Numbered from the stretch's first letter, positions 45,649 through 55,700 are shown. The stretch is DNA of 62,069 nucleotides from Streptomyces lushanensis (GCF_001700515.1 NZ_MAUD01000020.1:316-62384); one strand, 5' to 3'. The notes: generated by a model from the letters alone, not told the origin. Numbers and translations: made by a program.

Positions 45649-46764
45649 TCAGGGGCTCACCGCCACTCCGTACGGGCTGTTGCCGACCGTGACGGTCGCG
45701 GTGACCTTCATCGTCGTACGGTCGATGACCGAGAGGGTGCCCGCTCCCTGGTCCGTGACATAGACCGTGGCGGAGGTGACGGCGAGCTGGAACGGATCGG
45801 TTCCGGGCGGGCCCACATGGACCGTCCCCGTGACCCGACGGCTGCCGGTGTCGATCACCGAGACATCGCCTGGACCGAGAACGGCGACGTAGACCTTCTT
45901 CCCGTCGGGTGCGGAGGTCACGCCGAAGACACCCTCGCCGACCGGCACGGTGGCCGCGATCTCACCGGTGCCGGTCGAGAGGACCGAGACACGGGCCGTC
46001 ACCTCGTTGGCCACGTAGACCGATCCGCCGTCCGGGGTGACGGCGACGCCCACGGGCGAGCTGCCCGCCGGAAGCGTCCGGACGGCCCGGTTGGTGCGGG
46101 TGTCGATGACCGACACGCTGTCCGACCCGGAGTTGGCGACATAGGCGGACCTGCCGTCATGGCTGACGGCCACACCGACCGGTGACACACCGACCGGGAC
46201 GGTGGCGGTCACCCGGTCGGTACGGGTGTCGAGCACCGAGACACTGTTCGAGACGCCGTTGGTGACATAGAGGGATCCGCCGTCCGGGCTCAGCGCGACG
46301 GCGCCGGGGCTCCTGCCGACCGCGACGGCCTTGACGATCTTGTTCGTCCGTGTGTCGAGGACCGAGACCTTGGCCGACTCGCTGTTGGCGACATAGGCGT
46401 GCCTGCCGTCCGGGGTGACGGCGATGCCTTCGGGCCCCGTACCGGCGGGCACGGTGGCCACCACCTTGTGGGTGCCGGCGTCGATCACGGAGACCGTGTT
46501 GTCGAGCTGGTTGGTCACATAGACACGGCCGGCGGACCGCCGCGCGCTCGCGGAGGGCGCGGCGACCGGATCCTGCCGCGCGGATCCGGCCGGGGTGCAG
46601 GACACCAGCACCGGCGTGCAGGACATCAGCAGCAGAGCGGCGACCATCGCCGGTACGGGCAGCGGGGGAAGCGCCGGGCGTACGGGCGGCGCCGGACGGA
46701 GCGCGTTCCTCCGGTACCGGTCGGCGGTGCCGGCGCGGGCTCGGGTCTGTCCTGGGGAACGCAT
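45649..46764 (-). CDS. YVTN beta-propeller repeat lipoprotein
   Basis: 371 residues from ATG 46764 with GGAGG 5 nt upstream. The N-terminus has a hydrophobic helix MVAALLLMSCTPVLVSC with candidate lipobox LMSC or LVSC, so it is probably a secreted lipoprotein. The body is a beta-propeller with seven to eight repeats of VYVANSGSDSVSVIDTRTN-type, ~42 residues each. Function unknown; such proteins bind or scaffold. It begins 34 bp after the end of the Dyp peroxidase gene on the same strand, so the two are likely co-transcribed and both exported. Confidence 0.88.
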   Translation of the reverse strand: MRSPGQTRARAGTADRYRRNALRPAPPVRPALPPLPVPAMVAALLLMSCTPVLVSCTPAGSARQDPVAAPSASARRSAGRVYVTNQLDNTVSVIDAGTHKVVATVPAGTGPEGIAVTPDGRHAYVANSESAKVSVLDTRTNKIVKAVAVGRSPGAVALSPDGGSLYVTNGVSNSVSVLDTRTDRVTATVPVGVSPVGVAVSHDGRSAYVANSGSDSVSVIDTRTNRAVRTLPAGSSPVGVAVTPDGGSVYVANEVTARVSVLSTGTGEIAATVPVGEGVFGVTSAPDGKKVYVAVLGPGDVSVIDTGSRRVTGTVHVGPPGTDPFQLAVTSATVYVTDQGAGTLSVIDRTTMKVTATVTVGNSPYGVAVSP

Positions 46765-46798
46765 CGTGCCTCCTGCGCGCGTCGGGGGATCCGCCCTG

Positions 46799-48139
46799 TC
46801 AGGACAGGAGTCCACGGGCGTAGTGGTCCTGGGTGTCGCGCACACCGGGGAGCGCGAAGAAGTAGCCGCCGCCGCGCGGGCTGATGTACGGCACCAGCGC
46901 CTCGCCCTCCAGCCGGGTCTGCATGGCGACATAGGTGTCGAGTTCACGCTGGAAGCAGCAGAACGCGTGTCCCAGGTCGAGTCCGCCGCGTACGTCGGGG
47001 CTGCGGTCGTAGTCGTAGCTGCGGCGCAGAATGGCGCTGGTGGACGCGGTCTCCGGAGTCTGGGGATTGGCCAGCCGGACATGGCTGTCCAGCGGAGTGA
47101 TCAGGCCCTGGGGGTCGTTGGTGTAGATGGGGTCGAGCTGGTCGGACGCGTCCGGGTCCTCGGCGTACATGGGCGCGCCGCTGACCTTGCGGCGGCCGAA
47201 GATCCGCTCCTGTTCCTCAAGGGGCACCTCCTGCCACTTCTCAAGGCGGAAGTGGACGATGCGCAGCACCTGATAGGTCCCGCCCGCCGCCCAGTCCGGC
47301 TCGCCGGTGTGCGGGTGGACCCAGACCTCCTGATCGAGCTGTGCCGTGTCGCCGAGGTCCGGGTTGGCGATGCCGTCCTTGAAGCCGAACCAGTCCCGGG
47401 GCACACCGACGGGCCGTGGCGGATTGCGCGTACCGTTGATCCGCCAGCGCTGCCTCATCGCGCCGCTCGTGTGGAACAGGATGTCGAGCAGCGCGTACAC
47501 CGTGGTGTCACGGTTCCTGGCACAGATCTGTACGAGCAGGTCGCCCTGGGACAGCGCGGGATCGAGATCGTCGTGGGCGAAGGCCTTCATGGTGACGAGC
47601 TGGACCGGCTTGCGCGGCCCCAGTCCGAAGCGGTCGTCGAAGAGGCTCGCGCCGAGGGCGACGGTGACGGTGAGCTCGCCCGGCAGGACCTTGGGCCCCA
47701 GGACGCCGGTGTCGGACGGCGGTCTGTCCGGTGGTGTCCGCGGAGGTGTGCCGCCGGCGGTGAGGAAACGGGCCCGCGCGGTCAGCGTGCGGAACAGATC
47801 CGTGAGTGCCTTGCGGTCGGACGCGGTCACGTCGAACGCGACGAAGGTCGCGTCCCGCTGCGGGAGCGTGACGATGCCTGCCTGGTGGCGGCCGTGGAAG
47901 GGAATCGCCTCGGTGTCGTCGGCGGCCGGGGCGCCCGGCGCGCTGGCGTGGGCCCCACCGCCGGCGTCCAGCAGGCTCACTCCCGCCGCTCCGGCGAGTC
48001 CGGTGGCGACCGTGCCCTGGAGAAACGTACGCCGCGCGAAGAGACCCGCCGGACAGCCGTCGCCGTCCGACCCCTCCCCGTCCGCGTCCTCGCCCTTCGG
48101 GTCCGCGTCCTTGGGGCCGGGCGGTCTCTGCTCGCTCAT
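46799..48139 (-). CDS. Dyp-type heme peroxidase, Tat-exported (EfeB-like)
   Basis: 446 residues from ATG 48139. Twin-arginine signal ARRTFLQGTVATGLAGAAG then a cleavage near HASA. GxxDG motif FGFKDGIANP is present, plus FVAFDVTASDRKALTD, PYISPRGGGYFFALPGVRD. DyP peroxidases oxidise dyes, lignin-like compounds or heme; EfeB also extracts iron from heme. No efeO or efeU genes are next to it. Acidic N-terminus before the signal (DADPKGEDADGEGSDGD). The proximal His is not assigned. Confidence 0.9.
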   Translation of the reverse strand: MSEQRPPGPKDADPKGEDADGEGSDGDGCPAGLFARRTFLQGTVATGLAGAAGVSLLDAGGGAHASAPGAPAADDTEAIPFHGRHQAGIVTLPQRDATFVAFDVTASDRKALTDLFRTLTARARFLTAGGTPPRTPPDRPPSDTGVLGPKVLPGELTVTVALGASLFDDRFGLGPRKPVQLVTMKAFAHDDLDPALSQGDLLVQICARNRDTTVYALLDILFHTSGAMRQRWRINGTRNPPRPVGVPRDWFGFKDGIANPDLGDTAQLDQEVWVHPHTGEPDWAAGGTYQVLRIVHFRLEKWQEVPLEEQERIFGRRKVSGAPMYAEDPDASDQLDPIYTNDPQGLITPLDSHVRLANPQTPETASTSAILRRSYDYDRSPDVRGGLDLGHAFCCFQRELDTYVAMQTRLEGEALVPYISPRGGGYFFALPGVRDTQDHYARGLLS

Positions 48140-48441
48140 GCGGCGTATGCCCTCTTTCGTCACGCTCTCTGCGCCGAAAGTACCCGCACCACCCGCCACT
48201 CGCCATCCGTGCGCGGGCAGCGGCCCGGCGGCCCGGCCTCGCGGCAGGCGCCCGACGCCGACACCAGGAACGCCGCTCGGCCGCCCGTACCTCCTCGCGC
48301 CCCCTCGCACCCTCGGCGTCAGCGGACGTCGCGGCTCCGCGGCGAGCCGCGTGAGGCGCGGGGCGCGCGCCTGACGCCCCACGCCCCGCGCCTGAAGAGG
48401 GCTGTGGGCAGGGCGCGGCGAGGACGGCCGCGAGGGGTCCG

Positions 48442-48960
48442 TCAGTGGAGCTGCCCGGCGAACGCCGCGTACGCCCGCTCGTCGAAGAGCACGAATCTGA
48501 CCTCGGTGACCGCCGTCTCCGTGTTCCTCACGGTCTCCACGGCGATGCGGGCGGCGTCCTCCATCGGCCACCCGTAGGCGCCGGTGGAGATGGCGGGGAA
48601 CGCGACCGTCCGCGCGCCGAGTTCATCGGCCACGCGGAGGGACTCCCGGTAGCAGGAAGCGAGAAGCGTGTGATCGCCGCCGGTGGAGACCTCGTACACC
48701 GGGCCCACCGTATGGATCACCCATCGGGCGTCGAGGCGGCCGGCCGTGGTGGCCACGGCCTGGCCGGTGGGGAGGCCGCGGCCGTACCGCGCGGCGCGCA
48801 GGGCGCGGCACTCGGCCAGGATCTCCGGGCCGCCGTTGCGGTGGATCGCGCCGTCGACACCGCCTCCGCCGAGCAGCGAGGAGTTCGCCGCGTTGACGAT
48901 GGCGTCCACGCTCTGATCGGTGATGCTTCCCCGTACCAGCGTCAGCGGTGCGGTGGTCAT
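48442..48960 (-). CDS. Macro domain protein, O-acetyl-ADP-ribose deacetylase-like
   Basis: 172 residues from ATG 48960. [20 protein letters not shown] and [17 protein letters not shown] are the ADP-ribose-binding loops of the MacroD group. It can remove ADP-ribose or acetyl groups. Its ATG overlaps the upstream oxidoreductase stop (ATGA), implying coupling. Cytoplasmic. Link with the sirtuin at 35651 is speculative. Confidence 0.92.
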   Translation of the reverse strand: MTTAPLTLVRGSITDQSVDAIVNAANSSLLGGGGVDGAIHRNGGPEILAECRALRAARYGRGLPTGQAVATTAGRLDARWVIHTVGPVYEVSTGGDHTLLASCYRESLRVADELGARTVAFPAISTGAYGWPMEDAARIAVETVRNTETAVTEVRFVLFDERAYAAFAGQLH

Positions 48961-50420
48961 ATCGGCAGCCTCCCCCGGCCTAGTCGCCCGGCCCGCAGGT
49001 CCTCCTCGGGCTCCCGCAGCCGCCGCCAGACCGCCTTCGCCGCGTTGTGTCCGGACATGCCGTGCACACCGGGGCCCGGCGGGGTCGCGGAGGAGCAGAT
49101 GAAGACGGCGGGGTGCGCGGTGGTGTACGGGGAGAGGGAGATCTTGGGGCGCAGCAGCAGCTGGAGCCCCGAGACCGCGCCGCAGGCGATGTCGCCGCCG
49201 ACATAGTTGGGGTTACGGGCGGCCAGCTCGGGCGGACCGGCGGTGGCACGGGCCAGGACACGGTCGCGGAATCCGGGTGCGAAGCGCTCCAGCTGCCGCT
49301 CCACGGCGTCGGTGAGATCGCCCTGCCAGCCGTTGGGGACATGGCCGTACGCCCAGAAGACATGCTTGCCCTCGGGCGCGCGGGACGGGTCCACCAGACT
49401 GGGCTGGGCGGTGATCAGGAACGGTGTCACGGGCGGCTGCCCGCCCGCGACCTGGCGCAGCGCCGCGCCGATCTCCCCGCTGGTGGGGCCGATCTGTACG
49501 GTCCCGGCCCGGCGTGGCTCCTCGGCCGTCCAGGGCACCGGACCGTCCAGCGCGTAGTCGATCTTGAATACGCTCGCCCCGTAGCGGTAGCCGTCGTACA
49601 CACGGCCCAGACCCGCGATACGGGCCAGGGCGGTCGGCGAGGTGTCGAAGACATAGGCGCGGGCGGGCGGCAGCTCGTCCAGCCGCTTGACCTCGTATCC
49701 GGTGTGGACCGAACCGCCCAGATCCTTGAGATACGCGGCGAGCGCGTCGGAGATCGACTGCGAGCCGCCGCGCGGCAACGGCCAGCCGCCCGCGTGCGCG
49801 GCGAGCGCGAAGAGCAGCCCGACGGCGCCGGTGGCGAGCCCGCTCAGCGGGGCTATGACATGGGCGACGAGCCCGGCGAACAGGGCACGTGCCTTCTCGT
49901 CCTGGAAGCGGCGCGTCAGCCATGTCGAGGGCGGCAGCCCGGCCAGTCCGAACCGGGCCAGGGTGACGGGATCGCGCGGCAGCGCCGTCGACGGCAGGGA
50001 CATGAAGTCCCGGGCGAGCGTGTCCCATCTGCCGAGGAAGGGCGCGACCAGGCGGCGGTACGCGCCCGCGTCACGGGGGCCGAAGGACGCGGCCGTCTCG
50101 GCGACCGAGTGGGACAGCACCGCCGCCGTGCCGTCGTCGAAGGGATGCGCCATCGGCAGCTCGGGATGCAGCCACTCCAGTCCGTACCGGCCGAGAGGCA
50201 TCGTCCCGAAGACCGGCGAACCGATGCCCAGCGGGTGCACGGCCGAGCAGGGGTCGTGCCGGAAGCCGGGCAGCGTCAGCTCTTCGGTCCTGGCGCCCCC
50301 GCCCACGGTGTCCCCGGCCTCGAACACGGCCACCGAGAAGCCCCGCCTGGCCAGCTCGACCGCGGCGGTCAGCCCGTTGGGTCCCGCTCCCACGACAACG
50401 GCATCGAGCATCGACGTCAC
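48957..50420 (-). CDS. Phytoene-desaturase-like FAD-dependent oxidoreductase
   Basis: 487 residues from ATG 50420. The FAD dinucleotide motif [20 protein letters not shown] is at residues 5-23, the second GGGARTEEL follows, and the C-terminal [17 protein letters not shown] is the carotenoid oxidoreductase / NAD(P)-FAD end motif. No carotenoid synthase genes are present nearby. It may desaturate or oxidise an isoprenoid or another hydride donor. The macro gene follows with a 4-nt overlap. Confidence 0.88.
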   Translation of the reverse strand: MTSMLDAVVVGAGPNGLTAAVELARRGFSVAVFEAGDTVGGGARTEELTLPGFRHDPCSAVHPLGIGSPVFGTMPLGRYGLEWLHPELPMAHPFDDGTAAVLSHSVAETAASFGPRDAGAYRRLVAPFLGRWDTLARDFMSLPSTALPRDPVTLARFGLAGLPPSTWLTRRFQDEKARALFAGLVAHVIAPLSGLATGAVGLLFALAAHAGGWPLPRGGSQSISDALAAYLKDLGGSVHTGYEVKRLDELPPARAYVFDTSPTALARIAGLGRVYDGYRYGASVFKIDYALDGPVPWTAEEPRRAGTVQIGPTSGEIGAALRQVAGGQPPVTPFLITAQPSLVDPSRAPEGKHVFWAYGHVPNGWQGDLTDAVERQLERFAPGFRDRVLARATAGPPELAARNPNYVGGDIACGAVSGLQLLLRPKISLSPYTTAHPAVFICSSATPPGPGVHGMSGHNAAKAVWRRLREPEEDLRAGRLGRGRLPI

Positions 50421-50505
50421 CTTCGGACTCCTTCATGGCCGATGGCAAGAAACTCCAGGATATTCCCGGGCACCGACAGCCCGAGGGCGGGTACTGTCCG
50501 CGACG

Positions 50506-50831
50506 ATGAACGCCCCACCCGTTGAGATCCGGGGGCCCCGGTGGGTGCCGCCGGCCCCGGTGAGTGGGGTCCCTGGGTGAACGGCGGGGCCTGGCTGCCG
50601 GTGGACGGCGTCGCGGTGGACCGGATCCTGCGTGATCCGGCCCGTGTGGAGCGGATCTGGAGCAGTGCCGCGAGGGCCGGTTCGGGGTGGGTACGCAACC
50701 GGGCCATCGGCTCGGGGGCCGGAACGCCGGTGATGCGGCCACTCGTGGTCCGGCCGTCCACGACCAGGCTGCCCGTGGCCGGACCGCCGATGTCCGGGCG
50801 CCCGGACCGGCGGTGGTCCTGCTGCACATGA
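50506..50831 (+). pseudogene. Possible frameshifted small plus-strand gene
   Basis: ATG 50506 begins MNAPPVEIRGPRWVPPAPVS and soon stops (50578-50580). A +1 shift exposes a second frame from 50541 running to 50831 (GEWGPWVNGGAWLPVDGVAV and DRILRDPARVERIWSSAARA) with strong third-position GC bias, which then enters the direct-repeat block. The two look like parts of one gene broken by a single indel and ended by the repeats. I do not recognise the family. Could instead be a chance frame. Confidence 0.3.
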
Positions 50832-50915
50832 TCCGGGCGCACGCTGCCCGTGGCCGGACCGCCGACGTCCCAGCGCCCACGGCCGGACCGGCGGTGGTCC
50901 TGCTGCACATGGTCC
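50771..50915. repeat. Approximately 75-bp direct repeat, two copies
   Basis: A copy starting at 50771 (GCCCGTGGCCGGACCGCCGA) recurs at 50846 with the same following GGACCGGCGGTGGTCCTGCT segment. Related half-units (CCACTCGTGG, CACCCGTGGCC) flank it at 50730 and 50950. Copies differ by small indels. A local duplication in non-coding DNA. Confidence 0.8.
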
Positions 50916-51015
50916 TGCCGCACATGGTCCGGGCGTCCATGGTGTGGCCACCCGTGGCCGGACAACCAGGGGTCCGGCCGGCGCCGAGGCCCGATGGGCT
51001 CGCCGCCTCACCCCC

Positions 51016-51909
51016 TCACGCCCCCGTCAGCAGCCGCTCCCGTATCCGCCGCGCCGTGGCCTCGTCGCGGGCCGCGGTGAAGGGCAGCGCGTTCCCGCCC
51101 GTGATACGGAACGGCTCGCCCGTGAGCGTCCGCTGCGCCCCGCCCGCCTCCGTCACCAGCAACAGGCCCGCCGCGTGGTCCCAGGCCAGTTCCCAGTTGA
51201 AGGCCACCGCGTCGAGCGCGCCCCGCGCCACACCCAGGTACTCGAGCCCGGCCGAGCCGCACGCGCGGGCGTCGATGCCCTCGGTACGCAGTCCCAGGAG
51301 GGCATGCTTCTGGGCGTCCGTGGTGTAGTCCGGATGGGACATCGCGACTGTCAGCACCGCGCCGGGCTCGGGCGCGCCGGAACGCAGCGGAACGCCGTCG
51401 AGCCAGGCGCCCCGGCCCCGTACGGCGATCGCCATCTCGTCCAGCGCCGCCGCGTAGGTCCAGGACGCCAGCACCTCACCGCCCTGCGCGAGCGCGACGA
51501 GCGTGCAGAAACCGGGCTCGCCGTGGACGAACTGCCGGGTGCCGTCGACCGGATCGACGATCCATACGGGTTTCTCCCCGGCCAGCGCGTCGTACACCGC
51601 CGGATCCGCGTGGACCGCCTCCTCGCCCACCACCACCGAGCCGGGCAGCAGCGCGGTGAGGGCGGCGGTGAGGTGTTCCTCCGCGCGCCGGTCGGCGACC
51701 GTCACCAGATCGTGCGGGCCGCTCTTCTCGGCGATCTCGTGCGCGGCGAGCTGCCGGAAGCGCGGCATGATCTCGGCGGCGGCTGCGGCGCGTACCGCCT
51801 CCTCGACGGCGGACACACGGAGCCCATGAGGCATCTCCCGGGCTGTCCGCCCGTCCGCCGTCTCCCGCTCCCTCAGGTGAACCGTTCCGTACACAGCGTC
51901 ATCGATCAT
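51016..51909 (-). CDS. Inositol monophosphatase-family phosphatase
   Basis: 297 residues from ATG 51909 (GTG 51939 is an alternative). Metal and catalytic motifs: EKSGPHDLVTVADR, VVVGEEAVHAD, WIVDPVDGTRQF and WELAWDHAAG. The family includes inositol monophosphatase, and in Streptomyces a histidinol-phosphatase (HisN) role is also known. Mg-dependent, Li-sensitive, cytoplasmic. The exact substrate is open. GGT family gene lies 109 bp upstream on the strand... its end is at 52019. Confidence 0.9.
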   Translation of the reverse strand: MIDDAVYGTVHLRERETADGRTAREMPHGLRVSAVEEAVRAAAAAEIMPRFRQLAAHEIAEKSGPHDLVTVADRRAEEHLTAALTALLPGSVVVGEEAVHADPAVYDALAGEKPVWIVDPVDGTRQFVHGEPGFCTLVALAQGGEVLASWTYAAALDEMAIAVRGRGAWLDGVPLRSGAPEPGAVLTVAMSHPDYTTDAQKHALLGLRTEGIDARACGSAGLEYLGVARGALDAVAFNWELAWDHAAGLLLVTEAGGAQRTLTGEPFRITGGNALPFTAARDEATARRIRERLLTGA

Positions 51910-51956
51910 GCCCACCAGCCAATCACGCCCCTGTGACACTCCGGAGGGCAGCCCGC

Positions 51957-52000
51957 GTGACGGCTCGGGGGACTCTCCGTGACGGCCCGGGGGACTCTCG
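51957..52000. repeat. 22-bp tandem repeat, two near-perfect units
   Basis: Units at 51957-51978 and 51979-52000 share GTGACGGC and CGGGGGACTCTC; a further half-unit GGGACTCTC lies at 52012-52020. It sits between the GGT stop and the inositol-phosphatase-like start. Confidence 0.85.
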
Positions 52001-52018
52001 GCGTCCTTCGTGGGACTC

Positions 52019-53857
52019 TCAGCGTCCTACGGCATAACCCTGCATGCCACGAGGGTTCGCCGCGGCCGACAGCACACCCGTCTCCGGATCCCTGGCGACC
52101 GCGCACAGCCGCCCTTCGGACCATGCCGCACCGACGGTCACCTCATGGCCGCGCCGGCGCAGCTCCTCGATGACGTCCGGGTCCATGCCCTTCTCCACGG
52201 TCACACTGCCGGGCCGCATCCCGCGCGGGTAGAAGGAGCCGGGAAAGCTGTCGTTGTGCCAGTTGGGAGCGTCGATCGCGCCCTGGAGGTCGAGCCCGCC
52301 CCGGACCGGTGCCCGCAGGGCGAGCGCGAGGAAGAAGTGGAACTGCCACTGGTCCTGCTGGTCGCCGCCGGGCGTGCCGAAGGCCAGCACCGGCACGCCC
52401 TCGCGCAGCGCGATCGACGGCGTGAGGGTGGTACGGGGCCGGCGGCCCGGCGTCAGCGAGTTCGGCAGCCCGGGATCCAGCCAGGCCATCTGGAGCCGGG
52501 TGCCGAGCGGAAAGCCCAGTTCCGGGACGACCGGGTTGGACTGGAGCCAGCCGCCGCTCGGTGTGGCGGCGATCATGTTGCCCCACCGGTCGACGATGTC
52601 GAGATGGCAGGTGTCGCCACGCGTGGCACCGTCCCTGGCGACGGTCGGCTCGCCGACCGTCGGCTCCCCCGCGCCCGCGGCCGGAAGGCCCAGCGGGTCG
52701 AAGCCGGGCTCGCCCGTGGAGACGCCCGTGGAGACGGCGGTGGCATGGGCGCTGAGGACCGGTTCGCGTCCCTCCGGGGTGCCGGGGCGCAGCTCGTACG
52801 AGGCACGCTCACCGATCAGCGCGCGGCGGACGGTGTTGTACGGCTCGGAGAGCAGGGCGGCCAGCGGTGCCTCGGCGGCGTCGCCGTACCAGGCCTCCCT
52901 GTCGGCCATGGCGAGTTTGCAGCCCTCGATGAGCTGATGAACGTACTCCGCCGAGCCGTACGCGGGCAGGTCGGCCGCGCGGGAGGGCAGCAGCGCCAAC
53001 TGCTGGAGGAAGGCGGGCCCCTGACTCCAGGCGCCCGCCTTGCACAGGGTCCAGCCTTCCCACTCGTAGGTGGCGGGCGCCTCGTACACGGCCGACCAGC
53101 CGGCCAGATCCGCCGACGTCAGGGTGCCGGTGTGGTGCGTACCGCTGGTGTCCATGGTGGGCGTGGCGGACTGGCGCAGCAGCGCCTGGGCGATGAAGCC
53201 CTCGCGCCAGACCGTACGGGCGGCCTCGATCTGGGCCACCCGGTCCTCGCCGACCGACTCGGCCTCGGAGATCAGCCGCCGCCAGGTCGCGGCGAGCACA
53301 GGATTACGGAACAGCTCCCCCGGCACCGGTGCCTTGCCGCCGGGAAGATAGACATCGGCGGAGGATGTCCACTCGGTCTCGAAGAGTTCACGGACCGACT
53401 CGACGGTCTCACCGATCCGCTCGACGGGCGCGTGGCCGTCCTCGGCGTATCCGATGGCGTAACGCAGCACCTGCGCCAGGGACTTGGTGCCATGGTCACG
53501 CAGCAGCACCATCCACGCGTCGAAGGCGCCGGGCACGGCGGCGGCCAACGGACCGGTACCGGGGACCAGTCCGAGCCCGAGGGAACGGTAGTGCCCGATG
53601 CTCGCACCCGCGGGCGCCGGCCCCTGCCCACAGAGCACCCGGACCTCGCCGCCGGCGGGCGCGAGAATGATCGGCACCTCACCACCGGGCCCGTTGAGAT
53701 GCGGCTCGACGACATGCAGCACGAAACCGGCGGCGACGGCGGCGTCAAAGGCGTTGCCCCCGTCCTCCAGCACGGCCATCGCGGACTGCGAGGCGAGCCA
53801 GTGAGTGGAGGACACCATCCCAAAGGTCCCCTGAAGGGTGGGCCGGGTCGTGAACAT
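52019..53857 (-). CDS. ggt: Gamma-glutamyltransferase family protein
   Basis: 612 residues from ATG 53857. Ntn-hydrolase: the autocatalytic/nucleophile Thr is in TRGDTCHLDIVDRWGNMIAA, and the substrate loop is SNPVVPELGFPLGTR. The large-subunit start has TFGMVSSTHWLASQSAMAVL. Family members hydrolyse or transfer the gamma-glutamyl group of glutathione, or (in relatives) act on cephalosporins or poly-gamma-glutamate. No clear signal peptide is seen, so location is uncertain. Mobile-element relic begins just upstream. Confidence 0.9.
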   Translation of the reverse strand: MFTTRPTLQGTFGMVSSTHWLASQSAMAVLEDGGNAFDAAVAAGFVLHVVEPHLNGPGGEVPIILAPAGGEVRVLCGQGPAPAGASIGHYRSLGLGLVPGTGPLAAAVPGAFDAWMVLLRDHGTKSLAQVLRYAIGYAEDGHAPVERIGETVESVRELFETEWTSSADVYLPGGKAPVPGELFRNPVLAATWRRLISEAESVGEDRVAQIEAARTVWREGFIAQALLRQSATPTMDTSGTHHTGTLTSADLAGWSAVYEAPATYEWEGWTLCKAGAWSQGPAFLQQLALLPSRAADLPAYGSAEYVHQLIEGCKLAMADREAWYGDAAEAPLAALLSEPYNTVRRALIGERASYELRPGTPEGREPVLSAHATAVSTGVSTGEPGFDPLGLPAAGAGEPTVGEPTVARDGATRGDTCHLDIVDRWGNMIAATPSGGWLQSNPVVPELGFPLGTRLQMAWLDPGLPNSLTPGRRPRTTLTPSIALREGVPVLAFGTPGGDQQDQWQFHFFLALALRAPVRGGLDLQGAIDAPNWHNDSFPGSFYPRGMRPGSVTVEKGMDPDVIEELRRRGHEVTVGAAWSEGRLCAVARDPETGVLSAAANPRGMQGYAVGR

Positions 53858-53921
53858 ACGTACGCCACCTCACTGTTGAACCAAACCACCCACACCAACC
53901 ACCACACACGAGCCCTCCGGG

Positions 53922-55416
53922 GTGACCCCGCGGAGTACACACCGGGACTCCCCCCATCCGACCACCAAGAAGCGTATCCTCCAAGGCCCCTTCCACGACC
54001 ACGGCTACGCCGCTATGGCAGGCACCCGCCTGGTGGCAAGCCCGCCGTGCGGGACCTGCTCCATCTTGGTCGCCCTGCCCGACTTCGAGCGCGCACGACA
54101 GAAAACCGAACGCGTCGGTGGCTGGGCCGAACCCGTCCATCTGACCGGCCGGAGCACCACCGTCGACAACACAAGGGAGGTGCTGCGCTCCTACACCTCC
54201 TCGGACGAGCCCGTGAGCAGCCTGCTCACTACTTGTGGCAACCGCCGCTCCTCTCCGTTGTCGGCCTGCTCCCGTCTCTACGCCGCCGACACCTACCGCC
54301 TCATCCGCGCCGGCCAGTTCGACGGCAAGAACGCCCCCGACACCGTCCGCACCACCCCAGTGCCCTCGCCACCCTCACCGCCCTTTCCTGCGACCCTGTA
54401 CACAACCGCCCCACAACGCCTAGCGGCGACATCCAGGCCTGCCGCTACGGCACCCTGCGGAGGTCCGACTCAGTACGCCGCTGAACCCCGCGATATACGA
54501 CGCGGGCACGGTCTTGTTCAACGCCCATACCTCCGCCCTGTGGGCGCGCTTCACCATCTACCTGCGCTATGAGATCGCCGCACAGCTCGGTCTGACGCAG
54601 AAGGACACCCGCACGGTTCTGCGGGTGTCCTTCGCCGAGATCGCCGAGTACCAGAAGCGTGGTCTGGTCCACTTCCACGCCGTGATCCGACTCGACGGCC
54701 GGACGGCACCAGCCAGCCCCCGCCGCCGTACGCCACCGTCGCCATTCTCACCAACGCCGTACGCGCCGCCGCCGTACAGGTCCGCGTCACGGTCGAGTCA
54801 GATGCGGTCGGGGAACGCGAACTCACCTGGGGCGAACAGCTCGACGTACGCGAGATCGCCGCCTTCGGCGCTGACGCCGAATTCACCGATCAGGCCGTGG
54901 CCGCCTACGTGGCGAAGTACGCCACCAAGTCCGCCCCACGAATCCGGCGCCCTCGACCGCACCCTGTTCTGCCGCCCCTGCCAGGGCCGCGGCGCCACCC
55001 TCCTGCCCCACGGGACCCCGCTCCCGTGCACCGCCTGCGACGGCACCAGACAGGCCCGCCTGCTGCCCCGGCTCGCCGTCACCCGGCACGTGAGACGAAT
55101 GATCCGCGCCTGCTGGGAGCTTGGCAATCTGCCGGAGTTCGCCGAACTCAAGCTCCGAAGCGGGCGCACATGCTCGGCTTGCGGAGCCACTTCTCCACCA
55201 AATCCCGCAGCTACTCCATCACCCTCGGCGCGCTCCGCGGCGCCCGCCGCACCTGGCGCACCAAACAGGCCCGCGCCCACTCCGACCTGCCCGAGCCGGA
55301 CCCGACAACCACCCTCGTCGTCAGCCGGCCACTGGAACTACCAGGGCTCGGGCTACAGCTCCGGCGCGGAACTCCTCGTTGCCGCCCTCCGGCACCGCAG
55401 AGGCTTGGAACGGTAG
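53922..55416 (+). pseudogene. RepSA-type replication initiator remnant (integrative element)
   Basis: Successive frames of one plus-strand gene match the RepSA/pSAM2-type replication initiator of actinomycete integrative conjugative elements. Visible pieces: LTTCGNRRSSPLSACSRLYA and AADTYRLIRAGQFDGKNAPD, then a frame shift near 54350 to the CDPVHNRPTT stretch, then LFNAHTSALWARFTIYLRYE, LTQKDTRTVLRVSFAEIAEY, QKRGLVHFHAVIRLDG, another shift near 54710 to QLDVREIAAFGADAEFTDQA and VAAYVAKYATKS, shift near 54940, then RMIRACWELGNLPEF, shift near 55170, LRSHFSTKSRSYSITLGALR and the final HWNYQGSGYSSGAELLV. At least five frameshifts, so it is inactive. The first ~150 nt are uncertain. Confidence 0.85.
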
Positions 55417-55661
55417 TTCGCGGCAGAAGAGGGCACTGATGACCACAGGCTTCCGAGGGCGCACCACTCGGGAATCGGCGCGTGGCATCGGAGTCACGGC
55501 CACCGTCCACGCACACATCCGGCTCCGTCTCCAGCGCGACGCCATCCGTCACCTCGGCAAAACGCCCTGCGCGGACCCAGCACCACCGCAGCCCGGCCCG
55601 ACGACGGCAACGAACCAGCCGTTCTGCAGCACCCGTCCGCTGACGTTGCCGTCAAGCACAC
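55417..55661 (+). other. Remnant DNA after RepSA, possible small decayed ORF
   Basis: ATG 55439 opens a 91-codon frame (MTTGFRGRTTRESARG, then VHAHIRLRLQRDAIRHLG) running into the hairpin at 55662. It could be the decayed gene that usually follows repSA in integrative elements, but I cannot identify it. The sequence is lower GC than the host. Confidence 0.3.
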
Positions 55662-55700
55662 GATATGCCCCGCCGGAAACACTCTCCGGTGGGGCATATC
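55662..55700. terminator. Rho-independent-like hairpin
   Basis: A 16-bp stem with a single G-U pair: left arm 55662-55677 (GATATGCCCCGCCGGA), loop AACACTC, right arm 55685-55700 (TCCGGTGGGGCATATC). It ends the plus-strand RepSA remnant and would also terminate the convergent minus-strand 55782-56171 gene (A-rich stretch after it on the plus strand). Confidence 0.85.

Larger units (their letters stand above)
50421..51015. other. 595-bp gap with ~75-bp direct repeats and a possible decayed gene
   Basis: It lies between the divergent end of the FAD-oxidoreductase start (50420, minus) and the inositol-phosphatase-like stop (51016, minus). It contains a possible decayed plus-strand gene (50506-50831) and repeats at 50730-50980. 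A promoter for the oxidoreductase should lie at 50421-50505 but no clear hexamers were seen. Confidence 0.7.

Noticed and set aside
50433..51011. Minus-strand frame of repeated RPDH/QDH units
   Set aside because: It is a translation of the local DNA duplication rather than a protein repeat family.
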